Source: Craspedostauros australis
Taxonomy: Eukaryota > Bacillariophyta > Bacillariophyceae > Mastogloiales > Achnanthaceae
Direction: 5' to 3'
NCBI GenBank assembly: GCA_026770025.1
Contig: JAMXDE010000008.1
Location: forward strand, 2,951,036 to 3,015,035
DNA length: 64,000 bases
Part shown: piece after piece, positions 48,619-63,600 of the stretch
Layout: the number at the start of each line of letters is the position of its first letter
How positions within the stretch are numbered: position 1 is the stretch's first letter
Notes under the pieces: model-generated
What the model was told of the DNA's origin: nothing
Seen by the model: the letters and a program-made list of their open reading frames with translations, nothing else
Databases searched by the model: none
Translations under genes and position numbers: made by a program

Positions 48619-51600
48619 CTACTCGTACGGATCATAGCACTTGATCACGAATGTGTATTGGGCGGTGGGATGATTCAGACCACCAGGCTTGTAGCAATAG
48701 TCTGGAACCGCCGCCGTGTCGAGGTTTTCATCAAATGAGGGATCAGAGACGAATATGTCAACGATCGCGATGTTGGTCGTGGGCATGCACGATGTCACAA
48801 CGGTCCTGCTTGCACCCTGGCTGAAGTTTTCGGAAAGAGTGCAATGGTTGTCATCCCATGTCGGGTAGTTCGTGTAAAAGTAGGCAACACTCTGAGACCA
48901 AGTTTGTGTGATCTTGAAAGCCACCGTGCTTCCGTCGGAGGACAGAACCTGGATCGGACTTTGTGCGAAAGCCGCATGCCCCCGTCTGCTGATGAGGATG
49001 ACACGATCTGAGGAAACGTCATTGACGGAACCTGAGCTCTCTTCACAGGCAGTGGGACTTGTACTGGTTCGATCACTTGGTTGGTTGCTTGGTTGAGTAC
49101 TGGGACTATCACTGGGACGATGGCTGGGCTGACTACTTGGTTGGGTGCTTGGTTGAATGCTTGGCCGATCACTGGGTTGTGTGCTTGGTTGAGTACTGGG
49201 ACGATCACTTGGCTGAGTGCTTGGCAACGATGACGGTCCATTGCTCAGCATTGCCGATGGTCCATCTGTCGGTAAGGATGTTGGTCCATCACTCCACAGC
49301 TTGCTGGGGAGTGTGGATGGTGGCTGGCTCGGCATTGCGGATGGTCCATCACTTGGAAGCTTGCTGGGGAGTGTGGATGGTCCTGTACTCGGCATTGCGG
49401 ATGGTCCATCGCTTGGAAGCTTGCTGGGAAGTGTGGATGGTCCTGTACTCGGCATTGCGGATGGTCCATCGCTTGGAAGCTTGCTGGGAAGTGTGGATGG
49501 TCGTTGACTCGGCATTGCGGATGGTCCATCACTTGGAAGCTTGCTGGGGAGTGTGGATGGTGGCTGGCTCGGCATTGCGGATGGTCCATCGCTTGGAAGC
49601 TTGCTGGGAAGTGTGGATGGTCCTCGACTCGGCATTGCAGATGGCCCATCCGTCGGTACACTCGTTGGTCCTTCACTTGGCAATGCGGATGGTCGCCGGC
49701 TCGGAATTGCGGATGGTCCATTGCTTGGAAGCGTGCTGGGAAGTGTGGATGGTCGTTGACTCGGCATTGCGGATGGTCCATCGCTTGGAAGCGTGCTGGG
49801 AAGTGTGGATGGTCCTCGACTCGGCATTGTGGATGGCCCATCCGTCGGTACACTCGTTGGTCCTTCACTTGGCAATGCGGACGGTAGCTGGCTCGGCATT
49901 GCGGATGGTCCATCGCTTGGAAGCGTGCTGGGAAGTGTGGATGGTCGTTGACTCGGCATTGCGGATGGTCCATCGCTTGGAAGCGTGCTGGGAAGTGTGG
50001 ATGGTCGTTGACTCGGCATTGTGGATGGCCCATCCGTCGGTACACTCGTTGGTCCTTCACTTGGCAATGCGGATGGTCGCCGGCTCGGAATTGCGGATGG
50101 TCCATCACTTGGAAGCTTGCTGGGGAGTGTGGATGGTCCTGTACTCGGCATTGCGGATGGTCCATCGCTTGGAAGCTTGCTGGGAAGTGTGGATGGTGGC
50201 TGGCTCGGCATTGCGGATGGTCCATCACTTGGAAGCTTGCTGGGAAGTGTGGATGGTCGTTGACTCGGTATTGCGGATGGTCCATCACTTGGAAGCTTGC
50301 TGGGAAGTGTGGATGGTCGTTGACTCGGTATTGCGGATGGTCCATCACTTGGAAGCTTGCTGGGGAGTGTGGATGGTCGTTGACTCGGCATTGCGGATGG
50401 TCCTTCGCTTGGAAGCTTGCTGGGAAGTGTGGATGGTCGTTGACTCGGTATTGCGGATGGTCCATCGCTTGGAAGCTTGCTGGGAAGTGTGGATGCTCGT
50501 TGACTCGGCATTGTGGATGGTCCATCCGTCGGTACACTCGTTGGTCCTTCGCTTGGCAATGCGGACGGTAGCTGGCTTGGCATTGCGGATGGTCCATTGC
50601 TTGGAAGCGTGCTGGGAAGTGTGGATGGTCCTCGACTCGGCATTGTGGATGGCCCATCCGTCGGTACACTCGTTGGTCCTTCACTTGGCAATGCGGATGG
50701 TCGCCGGCTCGGAATTGCGGATGGTCCATTGCTTGGAAGCGTGCTGGGAAGTGTGGATGGTGGCTGGCTCGGCATTGCGGATGGTCCATCACTTGGAAGC
50801 TTGCTGGGGAGTGTGGATGGTCCTGTACTCGGCATTGCGGATGGTCCATCGCTTGGAAGCTTGCTGGGGAGTGTGGATGGTCGTTGACTCGGCATTGCGG
50901 ATGGTCCATCACTTGGAAGCTTGCTGGGAAGTGTGGATGGTCGTTGACTCGGTATTGCGGATGGTCCATCACTTGGAAGCTTGCTGGGAAGTGTGGATGC
51001 TCGTTGACTCGGCATTGCGGATGGTCCTTCGCTTGGAAGCTTGCTGGGAAGTGTGGATGGTCGTTGACTCGGTATTGCGGATGGTCCATCGCTTGGAAGC
51101 TTGCTGGGAAGTGTGGATGCTCGTTGACTCGGCATTGTGGATGGTCCATCCGTCGGTACACTCGTTGGTCCTTCGCTTGGCAATGCGGACGGTAGCTGGC
51201 TTGGCATTGCGGATGGTCCATTGCTTGGAAGCGTGCTGGGAAGTGTGGATGGTCGTTGACTCGGCATTGTGGATGGTCCATCGCTTGGAGGTGTGCTGGG
51301 AAGTGTGGATGGTCCTCGACTCGGCATTGCAGATGGCCCATCCGTCGGTACACTCGTTGGTCCTTCACTTGGCAATGCGGATGGTCGCCGGCTCGGAATT
51401 GCGGATGGTCCATTGCTTGGAAGCGTGCTGGGAAGTGTGGATGGTCGTTGACTCGGCATTGCGGATGGTCCATCGCTTGGAAGCGTGCTGGGAAGTGTGG
51501 ATGGTCCTCGACTCGGCATTGTGGATGGCCCATCCGTCGGTACACTCGTTGGTCCTTCGCTTGGCAATGCAGACGGTAGCTGGCTCGGCATTGCGGATGG

Positions 51601-54600
51601 TCCATTGCTTGGAAGCGTGCTGGGAAGTGTGGATGGTCCTGTACTCGGCATTGCGGATGGTCCATCGCTTGGAAGCTTGCTGGGAAGTGTGGATGGTCCT
51701 GTACTCGGCATTGCGGATGGTCCATCGCTTGGAAGCTTGCTGGGAAGTGTGGATGGTGGCTGGCTCGGCATTGCGGATGGTCCATCACTTGGAAGCTTGC
51801 TGGGAAGTGTGGATGGTCGTTGACTCGGTATTGCGGATGGTCCATCGCTTGGAAGCTTGCTGGGAAGTGTGGATGGTGGCTGGCTCGGCATTGTGGATGG
51901 TCCATCGCTTGGAAGGGTGCTGGGAAGTGTGGATGGTCCTCGACTCGGCATTGTGGATGGCCCATCCGTCGGTACACTCGTTGGTCCTTCACTTGGCAAT
52001 GCGGATGGTCGCTGGCTCGGAATTGCGGATGGTCCATCGCTTGGAAGCGTGCTGGGAAGTGTGGATGCTCGTTGACTCGGCATTGCGGATGGTCCATCGC
52101 TTGGAAGCGTGCTGGGAAGTGTGGATGGTCGTTGACTCGGCATTGTGGATGGCCCATCCGTCGGTACACTCGTTGGTCCTTCACTTGGCAATGCGGATGG
52201 TCGCCGGCTCGGAATTGCGGATGGTCCATTGCTTGGAAGCGTGCTGGGAAGTGTGGATGGTGGCTGGCTCGGCATTGCGGATGGTCCATCGCTTGGAGGT
52301 GTGCTGGGAAGTGTGGATGGTCGTTGACTCGGCATTGCGGATGGTCCATCGCTTGGAAGCTTGCTGGGAAGTGTGGATGGTGGCTGGCTCGGCATTGCGG
52401 ATGGTCCATCACTTGGAAGCTTGCTGGGAAGTGTGGATGGTCGTTGACTCGGTATTGCGGATGGTCCATCACTTGGAAGCTTGCTGGGGAGTGTGGATGG
52501 TCGTTGACTCGGCATTGCGGATGGTCCTTCGCTTGGAAGCTTGCTGGGAAGTGTGGATGGTCGTTGACTCGGTATTGCGGATGGTCCATCGCTTGGAAGC
52601 TTGCTGGGAAGTGTGGATGCTCGTTGACTCGGCATTGTGGATGGTCCATCCGTCGGTACACTCGTTGGTCCTTCGCTTGGCAATGCGGACGGTAGCTGGC
52701 TTGGCATTGCGGATGGTCCATTGCTTGGAAGCGTGCTGGGAAGTGTGGATGGTCGTTGACTCGGCATTGCGGATGGTCCATCGCTTGGAAGCGTGCTGGG
52801 AAGTGTGGATGGTCCTCGACTCGGCATTGTGGATGGCCCATCCGTCGGTACACTCGTTGGTCCTTCACTTGGCAATGCGGATGGTCGCCGGCTCGGAATT
52901 GCGGATGGTCCATTGCTTGGAAGCGTGCTGGGAAGTGTGGATGGTGGCTGGCTCGGCATTGCGGATGGTCCATCACTTGGAAGCTTGCTGGGGAGTGTGG
53001 ATGGTCCTGTACTCGGCATTGCGGATGGTCCATCGCTTGGAAGCTTGCTGGGGAGTGTGGATGGTCGTTGACTCGGCATTGCGGATGGTCCATCACTTGG
53101 AAGCTTGCTGGGAAGTGTGGATGGTCGTTGACTCGGTATTGCGGATGGTCCATCACTTGGAAGCTTGCTGGGAAGTGTGGATGCTCGTTGACTCGGCATT
53201 GCGGATGGTCCTTCGCTTGGAAGCTTGCTGGGAAGTGTGGATGGTCGTTGACTCGGTATTGCGGATGGTCCATCGCTTGGAAGCTTGCTGGGAAGTGTGG
53301 ATGCTCGTTGACTCGGCATTGTGGATGGTCCATCCGTCGGTACACTCGTTGGTCCTTCGCTTGGCAATGCGGACGGTAGCTGGCTTGGCATTGCGGATGG
53401 TCCATTGCTTGGAAGCGTGCTGGGAAGTGTGGATGGTCGTTGACTCGGCATTGTGGATGGTCCATCGCTTGGAGGTGTGCTGGGAAGTGTGGATGGTCCT
53501 CGACTCGGCATTGCAGATGGCCCATCCGTCGGTACACTCGTTGGTCCTTCACTTGGCAATGCGGATGGTCGCTGGCTCGGAATTGCGGATGGTCCATTGC
53601 TTGGAAGCGTGCTGGGAAGTGTGGATGGTCGTTGACTCGGCATTGCGGATGGTCCATCGCTTGGAAGCGTGCTGGGAAGTGTGGATGGTCCTCGACTCGG
53701 CATTGTGGATGGCCCATCCGTCGGTACACTCGTTGGTCCTTCGCTTGGCAATGCAGACGGTAGCTGGCTCGGCATTGCGGATGGTCCATTGCTTGGAAGC
53801 GTGCTGGGAAGTGTGGATGGTCCTGTACTCGGCATTGCGGATGGTCCATCGCTTGGAAGCTTGCTGGGAAGTGTGGATGGTCCTGTACTCGGCATTGCGG
53901 ATGGTCCATCGCTTGGAAGCTTGCTGGGAAGTGTGGATGGTGGCTGGCTCGGCATTGCGGATGGTCCATCACTTGGAAGCTTGCTGGGAAGTGTGGATGG
54001 TCGTTGACTCGGTATTGCGGATGGTCCATCGCTTGGAAGCTTGCTGGGAAGTGTGGATGGTGGCTGGCTCGGCATTGTGGATGGTCCATCGCTTGGAAGG
54101 GTGCTGGGAAGTGTGGATGGTCCTCGACTCGGCATTGTGGATGGCCCATCCGTCGGTACACTCGTTGGTCCTTCACTTGGCAATGCGGATGGTCGCTGGC
54201 TCGGAATTGCGGATGGTCCATCGCTTGGAAGCGTGCTGGGAAGTGTGGATGCTCGTTGACTCGGCATTGCGGATGGTCCATCGCTTGGAAGCGTGCTGGG
54301 AAGTGTGGATGGTCGTTGACTCGGCATTGTGGATGGCCCATCCGTCGGTACACTCGTTGGTCCTTCACTTGGCAATGCGGACGGTAGCTGGCTCGGCATT
54401 GCGGATGGTCCATTGCTTGGAAGCGTGCTGGGAAGTGTGGATGGTCGTTGACTCGGTATTGCGGATGGTCCATCGCTTGGAAGCGTGCTGGGAAGTGTGG
54501 ATGGTCCTCGACTCGGCATTGTGGATGGCCCATCCGTCGGTACACTCGTTGGTCCTTCGCTTGGCAATGCGGACGGTAGCTGGCTTGGCATTGCAGATGG

Positions 54601-57600
54601 TCCATCGCTTGGAAGCGTGCTGGGAAGTGTGGATGGTCGTTGACTCGGCATTGCGGATGGTCCATCGCTTGGAAGCGTGCTGGGAAGTGTGGATGGTCCT
54701 CGACTCGGCATTGTGGATGGCCCATCCGTCGGTACACTCGTTGGTCCTTCACTTGGCAATGCGGACGGTAGCTGGCTCGGCATTGCGGATGGTCCATTGC
54801 TTGGAAGCGTGCTGGGAAGTGTGGATGGTCGTTGACTCGGCATTGCGGATGGTCCATCGCTTGGAAGCGTGCTGGGAAGTGTGGATGGTCCTCGACTCGG
54901 CATTGTGGATGGCCCATCCGTCGGTACACTCGTTGGTCCTTCACTTGGCAATGCGGATGGTCGCCGGCTCGGAATTGCGGATGGTCCATTGCTTGGAAGC
55001 GTGCTGGGAAGTGTGGATGGTGGCTGGCTCGGCATTGCGGATGGTCCATCACTTGGAAGCTTGCTGGGGAGTGTGGATGGTCCTGTACTCGGCATTGCGG
55101 ATGGTCCATCACTTGGAAGCTTGCTGGGGAGTGTGGATGGTGGCTGGCTCGGCATTGCGGATGGTCCATCACTTGGAAGCTTGCTGGGAAGTGTGGATGG
55201 TCGTTGACTCGGTATTGCGGATGGTCCATCGCTTGGAAGCTTGCTGGGAAGTGTGGATGCTCGTTGACTCGGCATTGTGGATGGTCCATCGCTTGGGAGC
55301 TGACTGGGAAGTGTGGATGGTCTTCGACTCGGCATTGTGGATGGCCCATCCGTCGGTACACTCGTTGGTCCTTCACTTGGCAATGCGGACGGTAGCTGGC
55401 TCGGCATTGCGGATGGTCCATTGCTTGGAGGTGTGCTGGGAAGTGTGGATGGTCGTTGACTCGGCATTGCGGATGGTCCATCGCTTGGAAGCGTGCTGGG
55501 AAGTGTGGATGGTCCTCGACTCGGCATTGTGGATGGCCCATCCGTCGGTACACTCGTTGGTCCTTCACTTGGCAATGCGGATGGTCGCCGGCTCGGAATT
55601 GCGGATGGTCCATTGCTTGGAAGCGTGCTGGGAAGTGTGGATGGTGGCTGGCTCGGCATTGCGGATGGTCCATCACTTGGAAGCTTGCTGGGGAGTGTGG
55701 ATGGTCCTGTACTCGGCATTGCGGATGGTCCATCGCTTGGAAGCTTGCTGGGGAGTGTGGATGGTCGTTGACTCGGCATTGCGGATGGTCCATCACTTGG
55801 AAGCTTGCTGGGAAGTGTGGATGGTCGTTGACTCGGTATTGCGGATGGTCCATCACTTGGAAGCTTGCTGGGAAGTGTGGATGCTCGTTGACTCGGCATT
55901 GCGGATGGTCCTTCGCTTGGAAGCTTGCTGGGAAGTGTGGATGGTCGTTGACTCGGTATTGCGGATGGTCCATCGCTTGGAAGCTTGCTGGGAAGTGTGG
56001 ATGCTCGTTGACTCGGCATTGTGGATGGTCCATCCGTCGGTACACTCGTTGGTCCTTCGCTTGGCAATGCGGACGGTAGCTGGCTTGGCATTGCGGATGG
56101 TCCATCGCTTGGAAGCGTGCTGGGAAGTGTGGATGGTCCTCGACTTGGCATTGTGGATGGTCCATCGCTTGGAGGTGTGCTGGGAAGTGTGGATGGTCCT
56201 CGACTCGGCATTGCGGATGGTCCATCGCTTGGAAGCGTGCTGGGAAGTGTGGATGGTCCTCGACTGGGCATTGTGGATGGCCCATCCGTCGGTACACTCG
56301 TTGGTCCTTCACTTGGCAATGCGGATGGTCGCCGGCTCGGAATTGCGGATGGTCCATTGCTTGGAAGCGTGCTGGGAAGTGTGGATGGTGGCTGGCTCGG
56401 CATTGCGGATGGTCCATCGCTTGGAAGCTTGCTGGGGAGTGTGGATGGTCGTTGACTCGGCATTGCGGATGGTCCATCACTTGGAAGCTTGCTGGGAAGT
56501 GTGGATGGTCGTTGACTCGGTATTGCGGATGGTCCATCACTTGGAAGCTTGCTGGGAAGTGTGGATGCTCGTTGACTCGGCATTGCGGATGGTCCTTCGC
56601 TTGGAAGCTTGCTGGGAAGTGTGGATGGTCCTCGACTCGGCATTGCGGATGGTCCATCGCTTGGAAGCGTGCTGGGAAGTGTGGATGGTGGCTGGCTCGG
56701 AATTGCGGATGGTCCATTGCTTGGAAGCGTGCTGGGAAGTGTGGATGGTCGTTGACTCGGCATTGCGGATGGTCCATCACTTGGAAGCTTGCTGGGGAGT
56801 GTGGATGGTCGTTGACTCGGCATTGCGGATGGTCCATCACTTGGAAGCTTGCTGGGAAGTGTGGATGGTCGTTGACTCGGTATTGCGGATGGTCCATCAC
56901 TTGGAAGCTTGCTGGGAAGTGTGGATGCTCGTTGACTCGGCATTGCGGATGGTCCTTCGCTTGGAAGCTTGCTGGGAAGTGTGGATGGTCCTCGACTCGG
57001 CATTGCGGATGGTCCATCGCTTGGAAGCGTGCTGGGAAGTGTGGATGGTCCTCGACTCGGCATTGTGGATGGCCCATCCGTCGGTACACTCGTTGGTCCT
57101 TCACTTGGCAATGCGGACGGTAGCTGGCTCGGCATTGCGGATGGTCCATTGCTTGGAAGCGTGCTGGGAAGTGTGGATGGTCGTTGACTCGGCATTGCGG
57201 ATGGTCCATCGCTTGGAAGCGTGCTGGGAAGTGTGGATGGTCCTCGACTCGGCATTGTGGATGGCCCATCCGTCGGTACACTCGTTGGTCCTTCGCTTGG
57301 CAATGCGGACGGTAGCTGGCTTGGCATTGCGGATGGTCCATTGCTTGGAAGCTTGCTGGGGAGTGTGGATGGTCGTTGACTCGGCATTGCGGATGGTCCT
57401 TCGCTTGGAAGCTTGCTGGGAAGTGTGGATGCTCGTTGACTCGGCATTGTGGATGGTCCATCCGTCGGTACACTCGTTGGTCCTTCGCTTGGCAATGCGG
57501 ACGGTAGCTGGCTCGGCATTGCGGATGGTCCATTGCTTGGAAGCGTGCTGGGAAGTGTGGATGGTCGTTGACTCGGCATTGCGGATGGTCCATCGCTTGG

Positions 57601-60600
57601 AAGCGTGCTGGGAAGTGTGGATGGTCCTCGACTCGGCATTGTGGATGGCCCATCCGTCGGTACACTCGTTGGTCCTTCACTTGGCAATGCGGACGGTAGC
57701 TGGCTCGGCATTGCGGATGGTCCATTGCTTGGAAGCGTGCTGGGAAGTGTGGATGGTCGTTGACTCGGCATTGCGGATGGTCCATCGCTTGGAAGCGTGC
57801 TGGGAAGTGTGGATGGTCGTTGACTCGGCATTGTGGATGGCCCATCCGTCGGTACACTCGTTGGTCCTTCACTTGGCAATGCGGATGGTCGCCGGCTCGG
57901 AATTGCGGATGGTCCATTGCTTGGAAGCGTGCTGGGAAGTGTGGATGGTGGCTGGCTCGGCATTGCGGATGGTCCATCACTTGGAAGCTTGCTGGGGAGT
58001 GTGGATGGTCCTGTACTCGGCATTGCGGATGGTCCATCGCTTGGAAGCGTGCTGGGAAGTGTGGATGGTCCTCGACTCGGCATTGTGGATGGCCCATCCG
58101 TCGGTACACTCGTTGGTCCTTCACTTGGCAATGCGGATGGTCGCCGGCTCGGAATTGCGGATGGTCCATCACTTGGAAGCTTGCTGGGGAGTGTGGATGG
58201 TCGTTGACTCGGCATTGCGGATGGTCCATCACTTGGAAGCTTGCTGGGAAGTGTGGATGGTCGTTGACTCGGTATTGCGGATGGTCCATCACTTGGAAGC
58301 TTGCTGGGAAGTGTGGATGCTCGTTGACTCGGCATTGCGGATGGTCCATCACTTGGAAGCTTGCTGGGGAGTGTGGATGGTCCTGTACTCGGCATTGCGG
58401 ATGGTCCATCACTTGGAAGCTTGCTGGGAAGTGTGGATGGTCGTTGACTCGGTATTGCGGATGGTCCATCGCTTGGAAGCTTGCTGGGAAGTGTGGATGC
58501 TCGTTGACTCGGCATTGTGGATGGTCCATCGCTTGGGAGCTGACTGGGAAGTGTGGATGGTCCTCGACTCGGCATTGTGGATGGCCCATCCGTCGGTACA
58601 CTCGTTGGTCCTTCACTTGGCAATGCGGACGGTAGCTGGCTTGGCATTGCGGATGGTCCATTGCTTGGAGGTGTGCTGGGAAGTGTGGATGGTCGTTGAC
58701 TCGGCATTGCGGATGGTCCATCGCTTGGAAGCGTGCTGGGAAGTGTGGATGGTCGTTGACTCGGCATTGTGGATGGCCCATCCGTCGGTACACTCGTTGG
58801 TCCTTCACTTGGCAATGCGGATGGTCGCCGGCTCGGAATTGCGGATGGTCCATTGCTTGGAAGCGTGCTGGGAAGTGTGGATGGTGGCTGGCTCGGCATT
58901 GCGGATGGTCCATCACTTGGAAGCTTGCTGGGGAGTGTGGATGGTCCTGTACTCGGCATTGCGGATGGTCCATCGCTTGGAAGCGTGCTGGGAAGTGTGG
59001 ATGGTCCTCGACTCGGCATTGTGGATGGCCCATCCGTCGGTACACTCGTTGGTCCTTCACTTGGCAATGCGGATGGTCGCCGGCTCGGAATTGCGGATGG
59101 TCCATCACTTGGAAGCTTGCTGGGGAGTGTGGATGGTCGTTGACTCGGCATTGCGGATGGTCCATCACTTGGAAGCTTGCTGGGGAGTGTGGATGGTCCT
59201 GTACTCGGCATTGCGGATGGTCCATCGCTTGGAAGCGTGCTGGGAAGTGTGGATGGTCCTCGACTCGGCATTGTGGATGGCCCATCCGTCGGTACACTCG
59301 TTGGTCCTTCACTTGGCAATGCGGATGGTCGCCGGCTCGGAATTGCGGATGGTCCATCACTTGGAAGCTTGCTGGGGAGTGTGGATGGTCGTTGACTCGG
59401 CATTGCGGATGGTCCTTCGCTTGGAAGCTTGCTGGGAAGTGTGGATGGTCGTTGACTCGGTATTGCGGATGGTCCATCGCTTGGAAGCTTGCTGGGAAGT
59501 GTGGATGCTCGTTGACTCGGCATTGTGGATGGTCCATCCGTCGGTACACTCGTTGGTCCTTCGCTTGGCAATGCGGACGGTAGCTGGCTTGGCATTGCGG
59601 ATGGTCCATTGCTTGGAAGCGTGCTGGGAAGTGTGGATGGTCGTTGACTCGGCATTGCGGATGGTCCATCGCTTGGAAGCGTGCTGGGAAGTGTGGATGG
59701 TCGTTGACTCGGCATTGTGGATGGCCCATCCGTCGGTACACTCGTTGGTCCTTCACTTGGCAATGCGGACGGTAGCTGGCTCGGCATTGCGGATGGTCCA
59801 TTGCTTGGAAGCGTGCTGGGAAGTGTGGATGGTCGTTGACTCGGCATTGCGGATGGTCCATCGCTTGGAAGCGTGCTGGGAAGTGTGGATGGTCCTCGAC
59901 TCGGCATTGTGGATGGCCCATCCGTCGGTACACTCGTTGGTCCTTCGCTTGGCAATGCGGACGGTAGCTGGCTTGGCATTGCAGATGGTCCATCGCTTGG
60001 AAGCGTGCTGGGAAGTGTGGATGGTCGTTGACTCGGCATTGCGGATGGTCCATCGCTTGGAAGCGTGCTGGGAAGTGTGGATGGTCCTCGACTCGGCATT
60101 GTGGATGGCCCATCCGTCGGTACACTCGTTGGTCCTTCACTTGGCAATGCGGACGGTAGCTGGCTCGGCATTGCGGATGGTCCATTGCTTGGAAGCGTGC
60201 TGGGAAGTGTGGATGGTCGTTGACTCGGCATTGCGGATGGTCCATCGCTTGGAAGCGTGCTGGGAAGTGTGGATGGTCCTCGACTCGGCATTGTGGATGG
60301 CCCATCCGTCGGTACACTCGTTGGTCCTTCACTTGGCAATGCGGATGGTCGCCGGCTCGGAATTGCGGATGGTCCATTGCTTGGAAGCGTGCTGGGAAGT
60401 GTGGATGGTGGCTGGCTCGGCATTGCGGATGGTCCATCACTTGGAAGCTTGCTGGGGAGTGTGGATGGTCCTGTACTCGGCATTGCGGATGGTCCATCAC
60501 TTGGAAGCTTGCTGGGGAGTGTGGATGGTGGCTGGCTCGGCATTGCGGATGGTCCATCACTTGGAAGCTTGCTGGGAAGTGTGGATGGTCGTTGACTCGG

Positions 60601-63600
60601 TATTGCGGATGGTCCATCGCTTGGAAGCTTGCTGGGAAGTGTGGATGCTCGTTGACTCGGCATTGTGGATGGTCCATCGCTTGGGAGCTGACTGGGAAGT
60701 GTGGATGGTCTTCGACTCGGCATTGTGGATGGCCCATCCGTCGGTACACTCGTTGGTCCTTCACTTGGCAATGCGGACGGTAGCTGGCTCGGCATTGCGG
60801 ATGGTCCATTGCTTGGAGGTGTGCTGGGAAGTGTGGATGGTCGTTGACTCGGCATTGCGGATGGTCCATCGCTTGGAAGCGTGCTGGGAAGTGTGGATGG
60901 TCCTCGACTCGGCATTGTGGATGGCCCATCCGTCGGTACACTCGTTGGTCCTTCACTTGGCAATGCGGATGGTCGCCGGCTCGGAATTGCGGATGGTCCA
61001 TTGCTTGGAAGCGTGCTGGGAAGTGTGGATGGTGGCTGGCTCGGCATTGCGGATGGTCCATCACTTGGAAGCTTGCTGGGGAGTGTGGATGGTCCTGTAC
61101 TCGGCATTGCGGATGGTCCATCGCTTGGAAGCTTGCTGGGGAGTGTGGATGGTCGTTGACTCGGCATTGCGGATGGTCCATCACTTGGAAGCTTGCTGGG
61201 AAGTGTGGATGGTCGTTGACTCGGTATTGCGGATGGTCCATCACTTGGAAGCTTGCTGGGAAGTGTGGATGCTCGTTGACTCGGCATTGCGGATGGTCCT
61301 TCGCTTGGAAGCTTGCTGGGAAGTGTGGATGGTCGTTGACTCGGTATTGCGGATGGTCCATCGCTTGGAAGCTTGCTGGGAAGTGTGGATGCTCGTTGAC
61401 TCGGCATTGTGGATGGTCCATCCGTCGGTACACTCGTTGGTCCTTCGCTTGGCAATGCGGACGGTAGCTGGCTTGGCATTGCGGATGGTCCATCGCTTGG
61501 AAGCGTGCTGGGAAGTGTGGATGGTCCTCGACTTGGCATTGTGGATGGTCCATCGCTTGGAGGTGTGCTGGGAAGTGTGGATGGTCCTCGACTCGGCATT
61601 GCGGATGGTCCATCGCTTGGAAGCGTGCTGGGAAGTGTGGATGGTCCTCGACTGGGCATTGTGGATGGCCCATCCGTCGGTACACTCGTTGGTCCTTCAC
61701 TTGGCAATGCGGATGGTCGCCGGCTCGGAATTGCGGATGGTCCATTGCTTGGAAGCGTGCTGGGAAGTGTGGATGGTGGCTGGCTCGGCATTGCGGATGG
61801 TCCATCGCTTGGAAGCTTGCTGGGGAGTGTGGATGGTCGTTGACTCGGCATTGCGGATGGTCCATCACTTGGAAGCTTGCTGGGAAGTGTGGATGGTCGT
61901 TGACTCGGTATTGCGGATGGTCCATCACTTGGAAGCTTGCTGGGAAGTGTGGATGCTCGTTGACTCGGCATTGCGGATGGTCCTTCGCTTGGAAGCTTGC
62001 TGGGAAGTGTGGATGGTCCTCGACTCGGCATTGCGGATGGTCCATCGCTTGGAAGCGTGCTGGGAAGTGTGGATGGTGGCTGGCTCGGAATTGCGGATGG
62101 TCCATTGCTTGGAAGCGTGCTGGGAAGTGTGGATGGTCGTTGACTCGGCATTGCGGATGGTCCATCACTTGGAAGCTTGCTGGGGAGTGTGGATGGTCGT
62201 TGACTCGGCATTGCGGATGGTCCATCACTTGGAAGCTTGCTGGGAAGTGTGGATGGTCGTTGACTCGGCATTGCGGATGGTCCATCACTTGGAAGCTTGC
62301 TGGGAAGTGTGGATGCTCGTTGACTCGGCATTGCGGATGGTCCTTCGCTTGGAAGCTTGCTGGGAAGTGTGGATGGTCCTCGACTCGGCATTGCGGATGG
62401 TCCATCGCTTGGAAGCGTGCTGGGAAGTGTGGATGGTCCTCGACTCGGCATTGTGGATGGCCCATCCGTCGGTACACTCGTTGGTCCTTCACTTGGCAAT
62501 GCGGACGGTAGCTGGCTCGGCATTGCGGATGGTCCATTGCTTGGAAGCGTGCTGGGAAGTGTGGATGGTCGTTGACTCGGCATTGCGGATGGTCCATCGC
62601 TTGGAAGCGTGCTGGGAAGTGTGGATGGTCCTCGACTCGGCATTGTGGATGGCCCATCCGTCGGTACACTCGTTGGTCCTTCGCTTGGCAATGCGGACGG
62701 TAGCTGGCTTGGCATTGCGGATGGTCCATTGCTTGGAAGCTTGCTGGGGAGTGTGGATGGTCGTTGACTCGGCATTGCGGATGGTCCTTCGCTTGGAAGC
62801 TTGCTGGGAAGTGTGGATGCTCGTTGACTCGGCATTGTGGATGGTCCATCCGTCGGTACACTCGTTGGTCCTTCGCTTGGCAATGCGGACGGTAGCTGGC
62901 TCGGCATTGCGGATGGTCCATTGCTTGGAAGCGTGCTGGGAAGTGTGGATGGTCGTTGACTCGGCATTGCGGATGGTCCATCGCTTGGAAGCGTGCTGGG
63001 AAGTGTGGATGGTCCTCGACTCGGCATTGTGGATGGCCCATCCGTCGGTACACTCGTTGGTCCTTCACTTGGCAATGCGGACGGTAGCTGGCTCGGCATT
63101 GCGGATGGTCCATTGCTTGGAAGCGTGCTGGGAAGTGTGGATGGTCGTTGACTCGGCATTGCGGATGGTCCATCGCTTGGAAGCGTGCTGGGAAGTGTGG
63201 ATGGTCGTTGACTCGGCATTGTGGATGGCCCATCCGTCGGTACACTCGTTGGTCCTTCACTTGGCAATGCGGATGGTCGCCGGCTCGGAATTGCGGATGG
63301 TCCATTGCTTGGAAGCGTGCTGGGAAGTGTGGATGGTGGCTGGCTCGGCATTGCGGATGGTCCATCACTTGGAAGCTTGCTGGGGAGTGTGGATGGTCCT
63401 GTACTCGGCATTGCGGATGGTCCATCGCTTGGAAGCGTGCTGGGAAGTGTGGATGGTCCTCGACTCGGCATTGTGGATGGCCCATCCGTCGGTACACTCG
63501 TTGGTCCTTCACTTGGCAATGCGGATGGTCGCCGGCTCGGAATTGCGGATGGTCCATCACTTGGAAGCTTGCTGGGGAGTGTGGATGGTCGTTGACTCGG

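Noticed and set aside
49504-63595. Many plus-strand frames of 60-295 codons (GCGWS... and GSVDGP... repeats)
   Set aside because: They are the other strand of the PS-coding array, open only because the unit has no stop in those frames.
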